Part shown: positions 7,706 through 20,412 of the stretch, one piece after another
How positions within the stretch are numbered: the first letter of the stretch is position 1
How the letters are laid out: each line of letters begins with the position of its first letter
NCBI GenBank assembly: GCA_017311185.1
Contig: JAESUZ010001291.1
Span: 496,001-560,000 of the forward strand
Source of the DNA: Proteles cristata cristata
Lineage: Eukaryota; Chordata; Mammalia; Carnivora; Hyaenidae
Direction: 5' to 3'
DNA: 64,000 nucleotides
Position numbers and translations under genes: made by a program
Notes under the pieces: generated by a model
The model's input: only the letters and a program-made list of their open reading frames with translations
What the model was told of the DNA's origin: nothing
The model's database searches: none

Positions 7706-7919
7706 GGGGGCGCCTGGGTGGCTTAGTCGGTTAAGCGTCCGACTTTCGCTTAGGTCATGATCTCGCGGTTCGTGGGATCGGGCCCCGCGTTGGGCTCTGT
7801 GCTGACTGCCAGCTCAGAGTCTGGAGCCTGTTTCAGTCTGTGACTCCCTCTCTCTCTGCCCCTCCCCTGCTCACGCTGTCTCTCTCTCTCCTAGAAATAA
7901 ATAAAACATTAAAAAAAAA
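7706..7919 (+). mobile_element. CAN-SINE, felid type, young-looking
   Basis: Belongs to the GGCTTAGTCGGTTAAGCGTCCGACTTTCGCTTAGG subgroup also seen at 50399, 53104 and 61567. The four copies are very similar, which suggests recent spread. Confidence 0.95.
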
Positions 7920-9394
7920 TTAATAAAATAAAAATGTCTGTAATAAATATGAAAAACCCACAAGTGACTAATAAGAAAAGAAAATTTAAATAAATGAAGA
8001 TAAGGACCAATTCATGATGATGACATTGAATATTAGACATTTATTTCTCTCTTTAATTTTAGAAGTTGCAAAAATGTTTCTAAATTTCATCTGGAAAATA
8101 AACAGCTGAGACTATGTATGAAATTTTTTAAAAATTTGAAGAGTACAGAGGATTTTGTTCTAATATATATTATGTAATATTTAATATACATATAAATATA
8201 TAAGTGTATGTCAATCTAATCTCTAAAATGTATATATTACATACGGTATATATTTATATACTTAACATATTCATATGGCACTATATATGGTCACACATAT
8301 ATATCCTACAAAAACACAACTCAGATTCCATTAGAACTTTCCATTAGATTCCATTAGAACTATGCAGATGGGTTATTCAATTAATTGTGCTCTAAAAATT
8401 GACTATTTGGGAAACTGTAACCTTTTCAGTAAATGCCATAGATCTACATAAACTCCAGATGGATTCTAGAATTACACTGAGGCTAAAATTCATAGGAAAT
8501 AAAAAGTATTAGTGAATGTTTATGCCTTCTCGTGGATGATTTCTCATCATAAAAGCAATAGTGTAAGACATAAAGGAAAGACAGTTGATAAATATGACTG
8601 AATACAAATTTTTTACATCTTTCTTAAAAAATCGTCATTAATTAAAAAATCACAGGGAAATAGCAAATTATAGAAAAATATTTGGATTTCTTACAGGTTG
8701 TAATCAAGAAGACTGCCAAAATAGCATGTTATTTACCTTTGTTCATCTCAATTTCATCATCATTGACAAACATCAGCAATATCTCTTGTTTGTTGAGAAG
8801 GCTATAAATAAAGTATATACTAGAGCAAACTAAGTTTCAGCCGATCTTTCTGACACTTCTGTATATCCATAGAAAGTTCAGGGAGGGAAATACTCAGGCC
8901 AGCCAAGGATGGTGAGTAATTTATGAAAGAAGAAACTTAATTAGCTAATAAACTTGAGAAATTTAACCTTGCTAATGTGAAGCAAATTAAAGCATTAATA
9001 AAATGCCAGTTTCTATCTAATAAGTCAGAAAAAATTAAAAAATATATATATAACATGAAAGAGAAGCTTCTCATACACTTGGAGCATAAATTTTCCACCA
9101 ACTGACCTTGAAAGCAATTTGGCAATGGTCCATACTTTCTTACCTATAATTTCACTCCTGAGAATGTATTTAAAACTGTCAAAATTTTATTTTTGTGTGA
9201 TAAATGGGCACATCTTAAATCAAGGGGCTCCAAGGTTTTGTGATAACCCAGCTTTACCAATGAAAATATTTTTTACCATGTACTCCTAATATGTGTAAAT
9301 TTATTTATTTGTTGGTTTTTGTACCATGCCTTTTTACCACTAAAAAACATACTCCAAATGGAAATGAAAAATTTGAAATAAAAATAGAAATTCT
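7920..9394. other. AT-rich intronic stretch, no gene
   Basis: AT-rich with many TATATA runs (8160-8300). The part near 9040-9180 faintly recalls an old LINE, but not enough to name it. A short direct duplication (ATTCCATTAGAACT) occurs at 8328-8360. No coding potential. Confidence 0.6.
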
Positions 9395-9396
9395 AG

Positions 9397-9606
9397 GATA
9401 CCTGGGTGGCTCAGTCGTTAAGCATCTGATTTTGGCTCAGGTCATAATCTCATGGTTCATGAGTTCGAGTTCTACATCAGGTGAGCTTGAGCTCTGCTTC
9501 AGGTGAACATAAGCCATGCTTTTCTCTCTCTCCCATTCTCTCTCTACCCCTTCTCTGCCCCCTGTTCACTTGCACCCTCTCTATCTCCCTAAAAAAAAAA
9601 AAAAAA
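9397..9606 (+). mobile_element. CAN-SINE, diverged
   Basis: CCTGGGTGGCTCAGTCG head, a duplicated GAGTTCGAGTTCTACATCAGGTGAGC-like middle, CT-rich part and a 16-A tail; the first bases of the head are altered. Confidence 0.88.
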
Positions 9607-9844
9607 GAAATTCTAATACTTGCACCCTACTGCATTATCTTGCACATCTCCTAGTGTGTTTTTACTCCATTTCAGAGACCACAGCCCAGAATTTTCTGCA
9701 GTTAGAAAAGAATTAAATAATCATGGCACATCCATCAGAGTAAATATCGTTTAGCTATCTGAGATCACAGTTTTGGATAATGTTCAATTTTGAGAACATG
9801 GTTATCATATAATAATGTCTGAGGGTGAATTTAGTACCCAGCTA

Positions 9845-9910
9845 TCTCACCATGTGTTAGCTGGTAACACATATTAGGTCTTCAATAAATATGTATTGAA
9901 TGAAAAAGTG
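9845..9910 (+). repeat. L2 3' end-like fragment
   Basis: ATTAGGTCTTCAATAAATATGTATTGAATGAA resembles the L2 terminus (CAATAAATGTTGAATGAA type). Short and old. Confidence 0.45.
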
Positions 9911-11510
9911 AATTATGAAAGCAGGACACTAAGTTGCATATGCAATGTGGATCTAAAAACATGGACACAGATAACAAAGATTGTATACAGATAAGCTATA
10001 CTAGTGTGTGTGTGTGTATGCATATATATGTATATAATTTCAAAAATTTCTACAGTGAGTTACATAACTGTAAACTAAAATTCACAGTAGGTAGGAGTGA
10101 AAAAATAGATCTTAAAATACAATATAACTGTCAAAATGAGCGACAATTTTTAAAGGACAAAAGATAAAATCTGAAATATCGAGAATATGAAATAAATCGT
10201 TCAAGACCCCAAATTGTGACTCAGAGGACAGAAGAAGAGGAATTTATAAAAGGCTTTCTTTTATGTGAAAGCTAATATAAATCTGGGTAGTGCTAGGATA
10301 TGCTTTTCTGAAATGCTGGAGAAACTTGGTAGCTCTTTCCTTAGAGCATGCCTAAAAGGTGGGGGTTCTCGCGTTTCAGTGCTTGGAAGCCTTTCCTGAG
10401 GAACTTGTTAACAGTAGGATTCCTGAGCCCTGCCCTCTGCAGTTCTGACTGGGCAGGTTTGAGGAGGGGCCCAGGGGTCCAAGGCCCCCCCGCAGCCCAC
10501 GTGGCTCTGATCCCTGGCACCTTCGAATCACAGCTGGAAGTGGTGGGGGTGGGACTGAGCTTTACCCTGAGCCTCAGTGACATGGTCCACCCAGAATAAG
10601 TGGCAGCAGAGAATTGGCTTAGACAGAAATACACGCTTGAAAAGCACTAGCTTCTTGCAGGTGCCACCATGGAATTAAAAGCTGCATTAAGAAAAGGACT
10701 CAAAAGCATAAGTCTCCAAACCAAAGTCTGTGCAAGCTATTAATAATGGAAAAGGGGGGTTTTTATTATGTGGGAATAGGTCAAAAAGCCCAGAGCGCAA
10801 GTGATCAGTGTGTTAGAAAACTTGCTTCAAGAGGTAGAACAGAGAGGTTTCTTCCCAAACCATACCCAGGCTGTGGGAGGGCGTCAGCACCTGGAGAGTC
10901 CTGTAGGTGACGGCCTTTGTCCGTGTATGGTCCTTAAGCCCCACTGGGAAGTGACAGATAATTATTTTAGCTGAAAGACTATTCAGAGAAGTGAAAGTGA
11001 CTTTTCTAAGACTACACTGGGATCTAGTCGGATGTCCACAGCAACAGATTTAGTGACATTGGGGACCCACTCCTTCCTCACCTGGCTGTACCTACCCAGG
11101 GGGACTTTGGTAATAAGCCAGTCAGGCCTGACAAGTGAGCGAGGAAACAACCCAGTGCAGGTACTACAAAAGCAGATAAAATTGAGAAATGGTTCATTTG
11201 ATTAATTTCTCCAAAGAAACTAAGTTGATATGAAGGCTGTTGTGATAAGATAGTGAGAAAAAATGTGGCTTATATTTGCAGTTTTGTAAAAGTTGAGTTA
11301 CTGAAATTTTTTCTGGATCCATAGGAATGCCTGTTACACAGTACACCTTCTGCAATCCCTTATTTTCAATTAAAACTTCATCAGAAAAAGGGGGGACAAG
11401 GGAAACTTTTGGAGGTGGTAGACTACATGTTTATTACCTACATTGTGGTGATGGTTTCGCATATATATGCAAACTCACCAAATTGTATACAATGAATATG
11501 TGCAGTGTTT
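9911..11510. other. intronic stretch without recognised gene
   Basis: Contains a short (GT)n run near 10001-10017 and TA-rich sequence. A GC-rich block at 10330-10600 has open frames on both strands that show no family resemblance. A possible MIR trace lies near 10960-11030. Nothing else supported. Confidence 0.55.
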
Positions 11511-11529
11511 AAATATTGCTGGTATCTCA
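11511..11529. repeat. L1 target-site duplication, left copy
   Basis: Nineteen bases that recur at 12235-12253 with one substitution. Confidence 0.9.
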
Positions 11530-12234
11530 CCTCACGCTGGTCAGAGTGGCTAAAATGAGCAAATCAGAGAACTCTAGAAGCTGGCGAGGATGTGGAGAAC
11601 CAGGCACCCTCCTACACTGTTGGTGGGAGTGTAAACTGGTGCAGCCCCTCTGGAAAACAGTGTGGAGGTTCCTCAGGAAACTAACACTAGAACTCCCCTA
11701 GGACCCAGCAATAGCACTGCTAGGAATTTACCCAAGGGACACAGGGGTGCTGATGCATAGGGGCACATGCAACCCAATGTTCACAGCAGCACTGTCCACA
11801 ATAGCTGAAACATGGAAAGAGCCTAAGTGTCCATCAACGGACGAATGGATCAAGAAGATATGGTTTATCTATACCATGGAATACTACATGGCAATGAGAA
11901 ACAATGAAATCTGGCCATGTGTAGCAACATGGATGGACCTTGAGGGTGTTATGCTGAGCGAAATAAGTCAGGCAGAGAAGGACAAATATCATATGTGTGC
12001 ACGTATAGGAGGATTAGGAGGAACTTAACAGAGGAACAAGGGGGAGAAGAAGGGGGGAAATGGTGGGGGAAAGGGAGAGAGGCAAACCATGAGAGACTCT
12101 TGAATGCTGACAAAAACTGAGGACTGATGGATGTGGGGGAGGAGGGATGGGCATGGAGGAGGGCACTTGTGGGGATGAGCACTGGGTGTTATGTGGAAAC
12201 CAACTTGACAATAAAGTATTAAAAAAATAAAATA
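11530..12234 (+). mobile_element. 5'-truncated LINE-1 (ORF2 C-terminus and 3'UTR)
   Basis: Translations show the conserved C-terminal part of L1 ORF2: [20 protein letters not shown] and, past a frame break, IYTMEYYMAM. A G-rich 3'UTR, AATAAAGTATT and an A-tail follow. It is flanked by a 19-bp duplication AAATATTGCTGGTATCTCA (11511-11529 and 12235-12253, one mismatch), proving target-primed insertion. ORF2 is frameshifted and cannot encode an active enzyme. Confidence 0.95.
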
Positions 12235-12253
12235 AAATATTGATGGTATCTCA
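12235..12253. repeat. L1 target-site duplication, right copy
   Basis: Follows the A-rich tail; one C/A difference from the left copy. Confidence 0.9.
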
Positions 12254-12259
12254 GTGAAG

Positions 12260-12930
12260 CTATTACATTGCTTTTTTGATCTTGCATCCAAACCACAAGG
12301 CCTTTCCGCCCATGCTTCACTTCTACCTCCCCCGCAAGGCCGCCTCTTAAATGGTGAGTCCTCCTCTGTCATATCTTGCTCAAAACACTCAAATGGTTTC
12401 CCCTCATGCTTGGAATTAAATCCCAAGTCCCTGCGATGGCCCAGAACGCCCCACCTGATCCTGCCCTTGGCCACTTCTCTGGTCCCCTCTTCTCTGGTCT
12501 CACCTTCAGCCATGTCCACTCACCTCCTCTCAGCCACTTTGACCTCCTGGTCCCTGGAGGCCACCGAGCAGGCTCCCAGGCCAGGGCCATTTTCTCAGTG
12601 TTCCCTTATGATGTTCACATGACCTCCCCTCTCTCATGGTGGCCTCTGCCCAAGGGTCCCTTATCTGTGCAACCATATGATCATCTCATGAAAGTTACAC
12701 ATGCCCACTCCCCCACACACCTGACCCCCCCTTTGTCTCTCTTCACAGCACCCTCACTACCCAGCATCATGGTATTTCCTCAACTGTGTCCGGTCTCCCA
12801 GCATCATTGCAGTTGCGAGAAGGACCTGCATTTGATCTGTCTTGTTCAGTGATGTGTTCCCATCATCTTGAAGAGAGGGTGGCCAGGCACGCAATACTCA
12901 CTGGATACATGTTTGTCGAATAAATGAATA
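12260..12930 (+). mobile_element. ancient L2 (LINE-2) 3' end
   Basis: The order of segments is that of L2: CTCAAAACACTCAAATGG..., ATTAAATCCCAAGTCC..., CTGATCCTGCCC..., then the terminal GTCGAATAAATGAATAAAT. It is very diverged. Open frames in it on both strands are relics of the composition, not genes. The L1 at 11530-12234 inserted just upstream of it. Confidence 0.65.
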
Positions 12931-13760
12931 AATAGCATTTATTTATTTATTAAACACTTCCAATATCAAAGTGAAGTGGGGAGAAAAAAAATATCCACTA
13001 ATTCTAATGCAACGGCAAATCAAACAGTTTTCCACTGGATTTAACAACGTTTATTCGATTTTTAAAAATTTGATTGTTTGCATCAAAAACAAACTTGTGA
13101 ATTGGTTTCCCCGTTTATTTTGGTGCTAATATGAATTTACTTTTCTGCTTGTTTTTAACCCGAAAGATGATTTCTTGCTGATTTGTTTTAACGGGAGTAC
13201 TCTGCAGGTTTGATTAGTGCTTTTGTTTGACACACTAAGGAAATGAGAAACCGCAGGCAGCCCCCTCAAGATCTGAAAGCCAAGGGTGAGCCTTGCAGGC
13301 GGAGTGCAGGGCTCCCAGCGAGCCCAAGGAGGGAGGTGGAGACATGGGCTGCCCCATAGCAGAAGGTAGTGAGGAAGCCAGCAACATCCATTTCTCATTT
13401 GTTTGTGCAGGACACAGAAAACTTAAAGGCCAAAGGCATGGGCACGTGGAGAAAGATTATAGAATATGAAAGCTCAGTGGATCAAAGTGCAAGGCGGCTG
13501 TGTAATAAGGCTACATTCCAGCCATGGACGAGTGAGCTTTCTGGGGCGCTGGTACATGAATGCCATTGGAGTGGACCCACTTCCCAGTCAGATTTGGGAT
13601 AACTCAGCCAGCGTTGAGCTGAAATTGTCTATTTTTGATCTATAAAGCATTTGTCTAAGCAAATTAATGGTAGAGGGGTGAGAATCAGGAAAAACGATGG
13701 CTTCCAAGCCCACTGAAAAGAGCCAGTTGCTTATAAAGACTGTAGCACATCTATTATATA
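12931..13760. other. intronic stretch, no gene seen
   Basis: Mixed AT-rich (12940-13150) and moderately GC-rich sequence (13240-13380). No repeat family or splice-bounded frame could be named. Confidence 0.5.
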
Positions 13761-13764
13761 TATT

Positions 13765-13966
13765 TAAATTTTTTAATGTTTTTATTTCTGAGAGAGAGAG
13801 AGGCAGAGAGAGAGGCAGAGAGAGAGAGGTTAAACACAGAATCGGAAGCAGGCTCCAGGCTCTGAGCTGTCAGCACAGAGCCCGACGTGGGGCTTGAACC
13901 CAGAACCGTGAGATCATGGCCTGAACCTAAGTCGGAGGCTTAACGAACTGAGCCACCCAGGTGCCC
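13765..13966 (-). mobile_element. CAN-SINE, antisense
   Basis: Reads T-tail, GAGAGAGAG tract, CAGGCTCTGAGCTGTCAGCACAGAGCC and ends GCCACCCAGGTGCCC on +. A (TA)n run follows immediately at 13967-13984. Confidence 0.95.
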
Positions 13967-14564
13967 ATATGTATATATATATATGAGCATGCCTTAGTAA
14001 TTTGTTAAAACAGGTCTGTTTTCCTCTTGACAACATATTACCTATCCTTGTTACTGTAGGTGCTTGAGGATATTAGGGAAGCAAGTCTTTACAAGCCGTC
14101 TGTGATAAACAGGAGTAACTCAGACTCTCACCCTGCTACACTGCGGTGGCTCCTCATTGTCCGTGATCTTGCTGTTGGCTGCGTTGATACCTTGTTTTCT
14201 CCTGTGAGTCCTCAGTCGCAGATTTTAAAAATCCCTAAAATAAGGATTTAAGGCCAGAAAAGCCCAGTTACAGCTCCCTGGGTGGAGCAAAGTGTTTCTT
14301 CATTAGCATCCTAATGATGGTAAAGCAGTGCTTCAAGGAAAGGGAGCCGTGTTTGTGGGTGCGCGTGCGTGGTCCACATGCTGAGTATACATCAGCACTT
14401 TGCAGAAAGCGAGCCTGAGGATGCCAGGAAAATGTTAGGTCTGTGAAAGAAAGTATCCTAGGCTCACAGAAGATGCTGAATACTGTTACTCTCTTTCCTT
14501 TCCTGGTGTCTACTAGCTGGTGGGCTGTTTGATGGTAGCAGATGTTTCTTGATCCCTACATTCC

Positions 14565-14640
14565 CCATAGTCCTCAGCACAACACTTTGTACATGGCAAA
14601 CTGTCAATAAAATATTTCTTGAACTGCATCCGGTTTGTCT
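14565..14640 (+). repeat. L2 3' end-like fragment
   Basis: CCTCAGCACAACACTTTGTACATGGCA followed by CAATAAAATATTTCTTGAACTG has the layout of the L2 terminus. Confidence 0.55.
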
Positions 14641-14939
14641 TAGTAGACCCTGATTCAGAGCCATCCCCCAGTCATGCAGACTACAGAGGACATAAGTAAA
14701 TATGAATAAAAGCTGGTCCTTGATTTCAGAGACTGGAGATGTAAAGAGATATTTAATTAAGTCTCTTTTTATTAAATATGCTTAATAGCGGCTAATAAGA
14801 TAGCTGATGATGTGGGGAGAACCCCTAAAAACTAACCTTCCAGGTCATGGGTTTGTAAGAGCCCAAATCCCCGGCAATGAGGGCATTTAGCTACTCTTTC
14901 CAATCACATTGTCCCTCCCTCCCCACCCCCATCTCCTTG

Positions 14940-15310
14940 GAATTATGTTATCGCGGCTCCTTTTAAGAGCTCAGAAGCCTTTTGAATTGGAGCCGCATTC
15001 AAAGGACAGTCAAGGGTCACCCTTGGAATATTAAAGGCGAGTGGATTACAGGAGAGGGAGGGAAAGGGGGCAGCTGGGCGAGGCGGAGCCCTGTGCAGAC
15101 CCAAGGCAGAAAATGCGAGAACTCGGAGGAGCTGGTGCTGGCCGAGAGAGCTGCCAGGCTCGACCCGCAGGGAGAGGAGGCGGCGGTGCCGCGCGACCCC
15201 CAGCGCTGGTGACCGGCTCGTGCTGCTGCAGCCTGAGAGTCAAGAATCGGAGAACACATATCCGCGAAATCAATTAAGCGATGGCCTTTTGAACAGAACT
15301 AGAATGGTTT
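14940..15310 (+). promoter_or_regulatory. CpG-rich block, candidate POU6F2 alternative promoter/first exon
   Basis: The segment 15050-15260 is markedly GC- and CpG-rich (GGCGGCGGTGCCGCGCG and neighbours) in an AT-rich, CpG-poor intron. It is not a repeat I recognise. Upstream is a TTTTAAG motif, and the plus strand reads without obvious splice signals until possible GT donors near 15208. It could be a 5'UTR exon and promoter of POU6F2 about 12.6 kb before the coding exon, but no transcript evidence is available here. Confidence 0.3.
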
Positions 15311-15550
15311 CTTCAGAGACTAAGCGCTATGTGAACCTTGAAAAATTAAAAGCCAGGGACTGTTTTAATTCAGGGATCCCGTTCTGTAGAATCAGCAAGC
15401 TGACCTATACTCCTTTCTTAAAATAACAAGGGCTTTGGATGTATAAATTCTTTCTCAAAAGATGTCAAAGTAATTTAGTTTTCAAAACCTGTTTTTTGAC
15501 CTTTCTTCCATCATTTATAGGTATTGATTCTTGTTTTTGTTTTTGAAATA
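15311..15550. other. unique intronic sequence
   Basis: AT-rich, no repeat or gene seen. Confidence 0.5.
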
Positions 15551-15960
15551 AAATCAGTGAATATTTAGGGAGGGCTTATTATGTGCCAAGCAGTGTCCTA
15601 ATATTTGGAGGGCAGGCCCCCACTCCTCAGCGGTGGTTACTTAACTGATTTGTGGGGAGGAGGCTGGGATGTTAGGGAGGTGGATCATGCATCCCTTTGA
15701 AAAATCTGGCCAAGGCTAAGACGCTTCTCCACAAGCAAAGCACACACACTCACCCTTCACAGGGCAGCTGCAGACAGAGATGGGTATGTATGCGTCTCCT
15801 CTTATCACGATGCAGTGGGACTTCTTCTAAGCGCTGCTTGTGAATTATTTATTTATATGCACACCTATCTCATGAGACATGTGGAATTACTCCCATTTCC
15901 TCTCAAGGAAACTGAGGTGCAGAGAGATGTGTTAAACCCTTTGCCCAGCGTTCCCCAGTG
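15551..15960 (-). repeat. MIR fragments, antisense, interrupted
   Basis: GGGCTTATTATGTGCCAAGCAGTGTCCTAA at 15573 and GGAAACTGAGGTGCAGAGAGATG near 15907 are the two conserved parts of an antisense MIR, separated by about 250 bp of other sequence. Confidence 0.55.
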
Positions 15961-18900
15961 CATTGGAAGCGACCCAGGCCGAAGCACAGGCTCCTTGCCC
16001 AGTGCCCACGTTCCACCCTGGCAGTGCTGGCCTGCCGTGGGCCGGAGGGAGGGCGTCTGTGCAAGGGAGGCCCGACAATCACCCGGCATTTGGTCACCAC
16101 CTGCCAGAAACTCATCCTCGGAGAAGTGTGTGGCTGCGCCGTGCCTGTCCCCATGCTAAGGGCAGAGGAAGGCTACACCCAGGCTGAACGAGGAGGGTCT
16201 GGCATGTGAAGCAGTTGGGTTTTGACCCAACTCAGAAGGTGCTGTGATTAAGATCGTCAGCTTTCAAAACTGGATTTTTAGGAATGTTCGTCTGTCAGCA
16301 GGGGGCAGAATGGATTTTTCTATTTATTTATGGAAATTTGAAACTATAGGGAGAGACTGGATATTTTCCGAACTAAAAGTTCTTCTCCCGCCAACTCTAT
16401 GTCCTTTGCCATCCGGGATGGAGGGATAGAATTAGATGTCTCCACATATTTAATATATTATTCATTCCAATGAATATTTGCCTCTGAGAAAAATGATAGA
16501 ATTAGAACATTTGTAATAAAATCATATTTCTAATATGCCGTGCGTGTTTGATGGTACCGCCCCTGAATGACACGGGAGCCGATCGTGTAGGAGCGGAGCT
16601 GGCCCCCCCCACCCCCCACCCCCCATCCCCCGTGGGCTTGAGATTCTTCCAGGCTGAACAAAGAGCGTGGACGGAACTGCCAGGCTGGGGCTCTGGCCGG
16701 GCGGGGCTTGGGCCCATCTGGGACCGCCCCAAGCTCCCGCCTGAGGTCTTGCTCCTGAGAGCTCATCTCCCCAGCCTGGGGTAGCTTTTCTCCCGCTCAG
16801 GCTCAGTCCTAGGGAGATAAACAACACTCTCCTTTTCCTTTTCAGTGTTGATATAAATTCTTCCATTGTGTCCTATGGTAAAATAAAGTAACACAAGCAC
16901 ACAAAACCAAACTCACATTTCTGGAAGCTGAATACAGGTCAGTGTATATGGGCAGTGCTAGACAGGTGAGACAGGTGAGGACTCAGGTTCATATTGTGCA
17001 ATTTCAGACAGGATTAAGTGTATTTTTAAATATTAAAACTATTGGCCAAAGATGATCCTTGCTTTCACCTTTCTTCCTTTTGGTCATCCTCACAATCAAT
17101 CATCAATCAATCATCAGTCAATCCAAACACACAGAGACCTTATTTTGTATCAGACCCAGTAGCCAGAATTCTGAGACATGTTTCCCTACCAAAAAACTCA
17201 AGCAGCTGGAGAGGTGAAGGCTTAAGTATTTTGGAGAAGTAAGCAATTAACCAGTGGAAAAACCATCATGATTTTATTGCATCTGCGATAAATCGCAAAT
17301 AAGTAATATGGGTAGAACTGTGAAACCCTTTCTCCAAGTATACTGAAAACTCCACATTAAATGGATGAGAGGAGCCAATATGGTGGCTAAAAGCTGGGAG
17401 TGGGCACTTTGGTCCTTCCTTGTCTCCCTTGGAGGTCCTGGGGGCACCTCCCTAAAAACCACAGTTCAGTGCTCAGTTTCAAAACTCTGAAACTAGAAGC
17501 AAGGTCTTTCCATTCTGTGAGCTTACTGTGTCATCCACTTTTGCAAAAGGTTGCAAATATTGAGATTATGTATATTAAGTACCTCCAAAAAAGAAGAGTA
17601 TTTAGGACAGAGATTGGTTGTTCTCTCTTTGTGCCTTCAAACCACTAAGTGCAAGTCCACTTTAATTTGAGTTGTATTCTGACTAAATCCTGATGCCTAG
17701 TTGAAGGCATCAGATCATGAGGAATGTATGGATACAAGATATGTTTATGTCATGTCAATACTGCTGCATAACCCCATTACCAAAAGACCAGATCTAGATG
17801 AGCCTGAATTGAACTTTTATTGATGCTTTTTCACGAAGGCAGCAGAAATTGAATTGATGGTGCTATTAGGTTGTCAATATCAGAGTCTCCCTTTTTTCCC
17901 AGGTAAGAATACATGAAGCATCATCACACAGTCATTAAAACTTCTTGGGGGCAAAAGAGCTATTGAAGTTCAAGGTGATGATCTAGATGTGTGTCTAACT
18001 GTACACTAGATGCTTTGAAGAAGTCCAGAACTTGCAGACTCCCATTTGATTGATTGTGATGGTGTTATTCCAGTGTACAGGTTTGTACTGATGAGCTGGG
18101 TTGTTTGTTTATTTGCTTGTATTTAGATACAGCTGTGTCTCACGCTTTAATCTTTAATTGGAGTCATCAGTATATGTGTTGATAATTAATGTTTGTCAAC
18201 AAGCGTATATAAGCATAGTTAAGGCAGTATAAACATAAATATAAGTCACTTGATGGTGACTGACAGGGAAGGAAGTTGCTTGCCTGAGTTCAATGAAAAG
18301 ATAGACTCTTAAACTAAGCCCATATGTACATTTAAATGAAATGCCATCTTCTGACAACCAGGCAAGTCAGATATTCTGCAGTCTTTTTTTGTCTTTTCAA
18401 CATGATTGTGGACATGCACCTTAACGAAGTAACCTTTAATTAAAGTGTTAGGGTTTGGTGTGGGCAGCAAATAGTGTAATTTGCCCAGAGCATCTTCTGA
18501 AGAGAGGACCCTATTTCACTCTATAATGACTGGCCTGCTTCTAAGACAACATTCATCTAATTGTGGGTCAGCATCCAGTATGGTGGGTTGTGTTGCAAGT
18601 GGCCCTTGTGTAAACATTATATTTTTTACACATAACCATTGGGTCCTTTGTGGTAGATAGTGGTAGTCAGTAATGGTTAGAGATGGGTGAAGTCTTGCTA
18701 CATTCCCAGAGCCCTGCTACCCGGTGGTAATGAAAATAGGCTCTCAGGCCAAAAGTTGCCATCCATATAGGTATTTATTGAACACACTTTTATTGGCAAA
18801 TAATCCCCAGTCGTTTATTCAACCTATCTGAAAGCTTGATGAAGTCACAATTCTCTATTATTTAGGTGAAGCAACGTACCTTGCATAGAAGTTCTGTTAA

Positions 18901-19370
18901 GGCAGATACGGCAAGATTTTAGAAGCCAGATCTGTTTCTCCCACAGTCAGCATCACGCGACAAGAACTCTCTGACTCCAAGGCTAAACGTGGACAGTTTA
19001 GGGATCAAGCCCTAGGCTTCTAGCCCTTAGGGAACAGGGACTTGCTAGATTCTTAATATTATTTGGTTGCACTCAAGGGAGAGGAATGCCTCTAAACCAT
19101 TTTAGCCGTACGTGTATCTTGAATATGACTAACCAAATGAAAACTCATTTCTAGCCTCCATTAAGGCTGGTCAACAAGTCATTTATCTCACTCAGATTAA
19201 CATAAATTATGCTAATTAGCAAAATGCTGGGCGAGGGAGTGGTAGGCAGTGAATAGAGGTAGCTGAACAGTGTGTGGTGCCCAGGCCTGAGGTGGGGCCT
19301 TACTGAGGAAATGGTAACCCTGGGGCATGAATGTTGATTGTGGCAACTGACTGAACCTAGGATTGAGCTC
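15961..19370. other. intronic stretch, mostly unique
   Basis: Contains a C-rich run (CCCCCCCCACCCCCCA type, 16602-16632), a (CAAT/ATCA)n-like patch at 17094-17124 and a possible MIR trace near 18850. The block 17700-18640 is repeat-free and reads like unique sequence, but I could not assign it to a gene or processed pseudogene. No splice-bounded coding frame is supported. Confidence 0.5.
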
Positions 19371-19379
19371 AGGCCTCAG

Positions 19380-19445
19380 AAAACCTGTAAGGAGGCAGAG
19401 AGTAAATCTTTTAGGTTTTGCAGGCCAAGCAGCAAAATCAAGACT
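19380..19445 (+). repeat. MER5-like hAT DNA transposon fragment
   Basis: GAGAGTAAATCTTTTAGGTTTTGCAGGCC resembles the MER5A signature (AGTAAATATTTTAGGCTTTG...GGCC). Short, tentative. Confidence 0.4.
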
Positions 19446-19811
19446 TCCCCCTGAGGAGACCTTGAAGAGGCAGCTGCCTTCAGGCAAAGGCAGGTCCTGG
19501 GGGAGAACTCATCTGCGAGCCATCTCGGCCAACATCCCTGGCAGCTGGGAAGTGAGTGCGTTGGTGGTAATGGGGGATCTGAGCGGCACACCACAGCATC
19601 CACGACAGTATATACTTCTGTTCCAACTGCCTCAATGTGGGGAGTGTGGTGGAAGGTGGTCTCTCTGTGTAATACTTTCTATCTTTCTAAACATATTTAC
19701 ATACATTATCTGTGCATCTCCTCACTCAAGTCTCACAGCATCCCCCTTGAGAAATACAGATCTGTGTTGGTATGGAAACCAAGATGGGGGAGATGTGATT
19801 TGTCTGTGGCC

Positions 19812-20350
19812 ATGCACCCCAGTGTCTATACAAGTGCTGCCGGCAATAGCCAAACTATGGAAAGAGCCCAACTATCCATTGACAGATGAATGAATAAAGA
19901 AGATGTGGTGTACTTATACAATGGAATATTACTCAACCATCAAAAAGAATGAAATCTTGCCATTTGCAACAATGTGGATGGAACTAGAGTGTATTATGCT
20001 AAGCAAAATGGGTCACTCAGAGAAAGACAAATATCATATAATTTCACTCATGTGGAATTTAAGAAACAAAACAGATAAATGTAGGGTAGAGGAAGGAAAA
20101 ATAAAATAAGATAAAAACAGAGAGGGAGGCAAACCATAAGAGATTCTTAAGTGTAGAGAACAAACAGCGTTGGTGGAGGGAAGCTGGGTGGGGGGATGGG
20201 TCAAATAAATGGGTAAGGGGCCTGGAGGAGGGCGCTTTTCGGATGAGACTGGGTGTCATATATAAGTGGTGAATCACTTGGGTTCTACTCCTGAAACCAT
20301 TATTACGCTGTATATTCACTGTCTTGAATCTAAAAAACAAAAAGAAGAAA
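19812..20350 (+). mobile_element. LINE-1 3' end, diverged
   Basis: Plus-strand sequence carries the ORF2 C-terminal relic YTMEYYSTIKKNE, then the purine-rich 3'UTR (GAGAGGGAGGCAAACCATAAGAG) and a terminal part ending near AAAAAACAAAAAGAAG. Older than the copy at 11530 by divergence. Confidence 0.9.
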
Positions 20351-20412
20351 ACAGTTGGGAATATTGGCTTGAGGAAGGCAATCCAGCTTGGTATCAACAT
20401 TTTGCTGTGAAG

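Noticed and set aside
12260..12852. Overlapping open frames of 120-160 codons on both strands
   Set aside because: The segment is an old L2; the frames reflect its GC-rich composition and overlap each other on opposite strands.
15017..15277. Several overlapping frames of 60-80 codons in the CpG-rich block
   Set aside because: Both strands are open because of GC-rich composition; no domain or homologue recognised. Kept only as a candidate promoter or non-coding exon.
17700..18640. Processed pseudogene
   Set aside because: No poly-A tail, no duplicated flanks and no recognisable protein frame; the sequence is simply non-repetitive.
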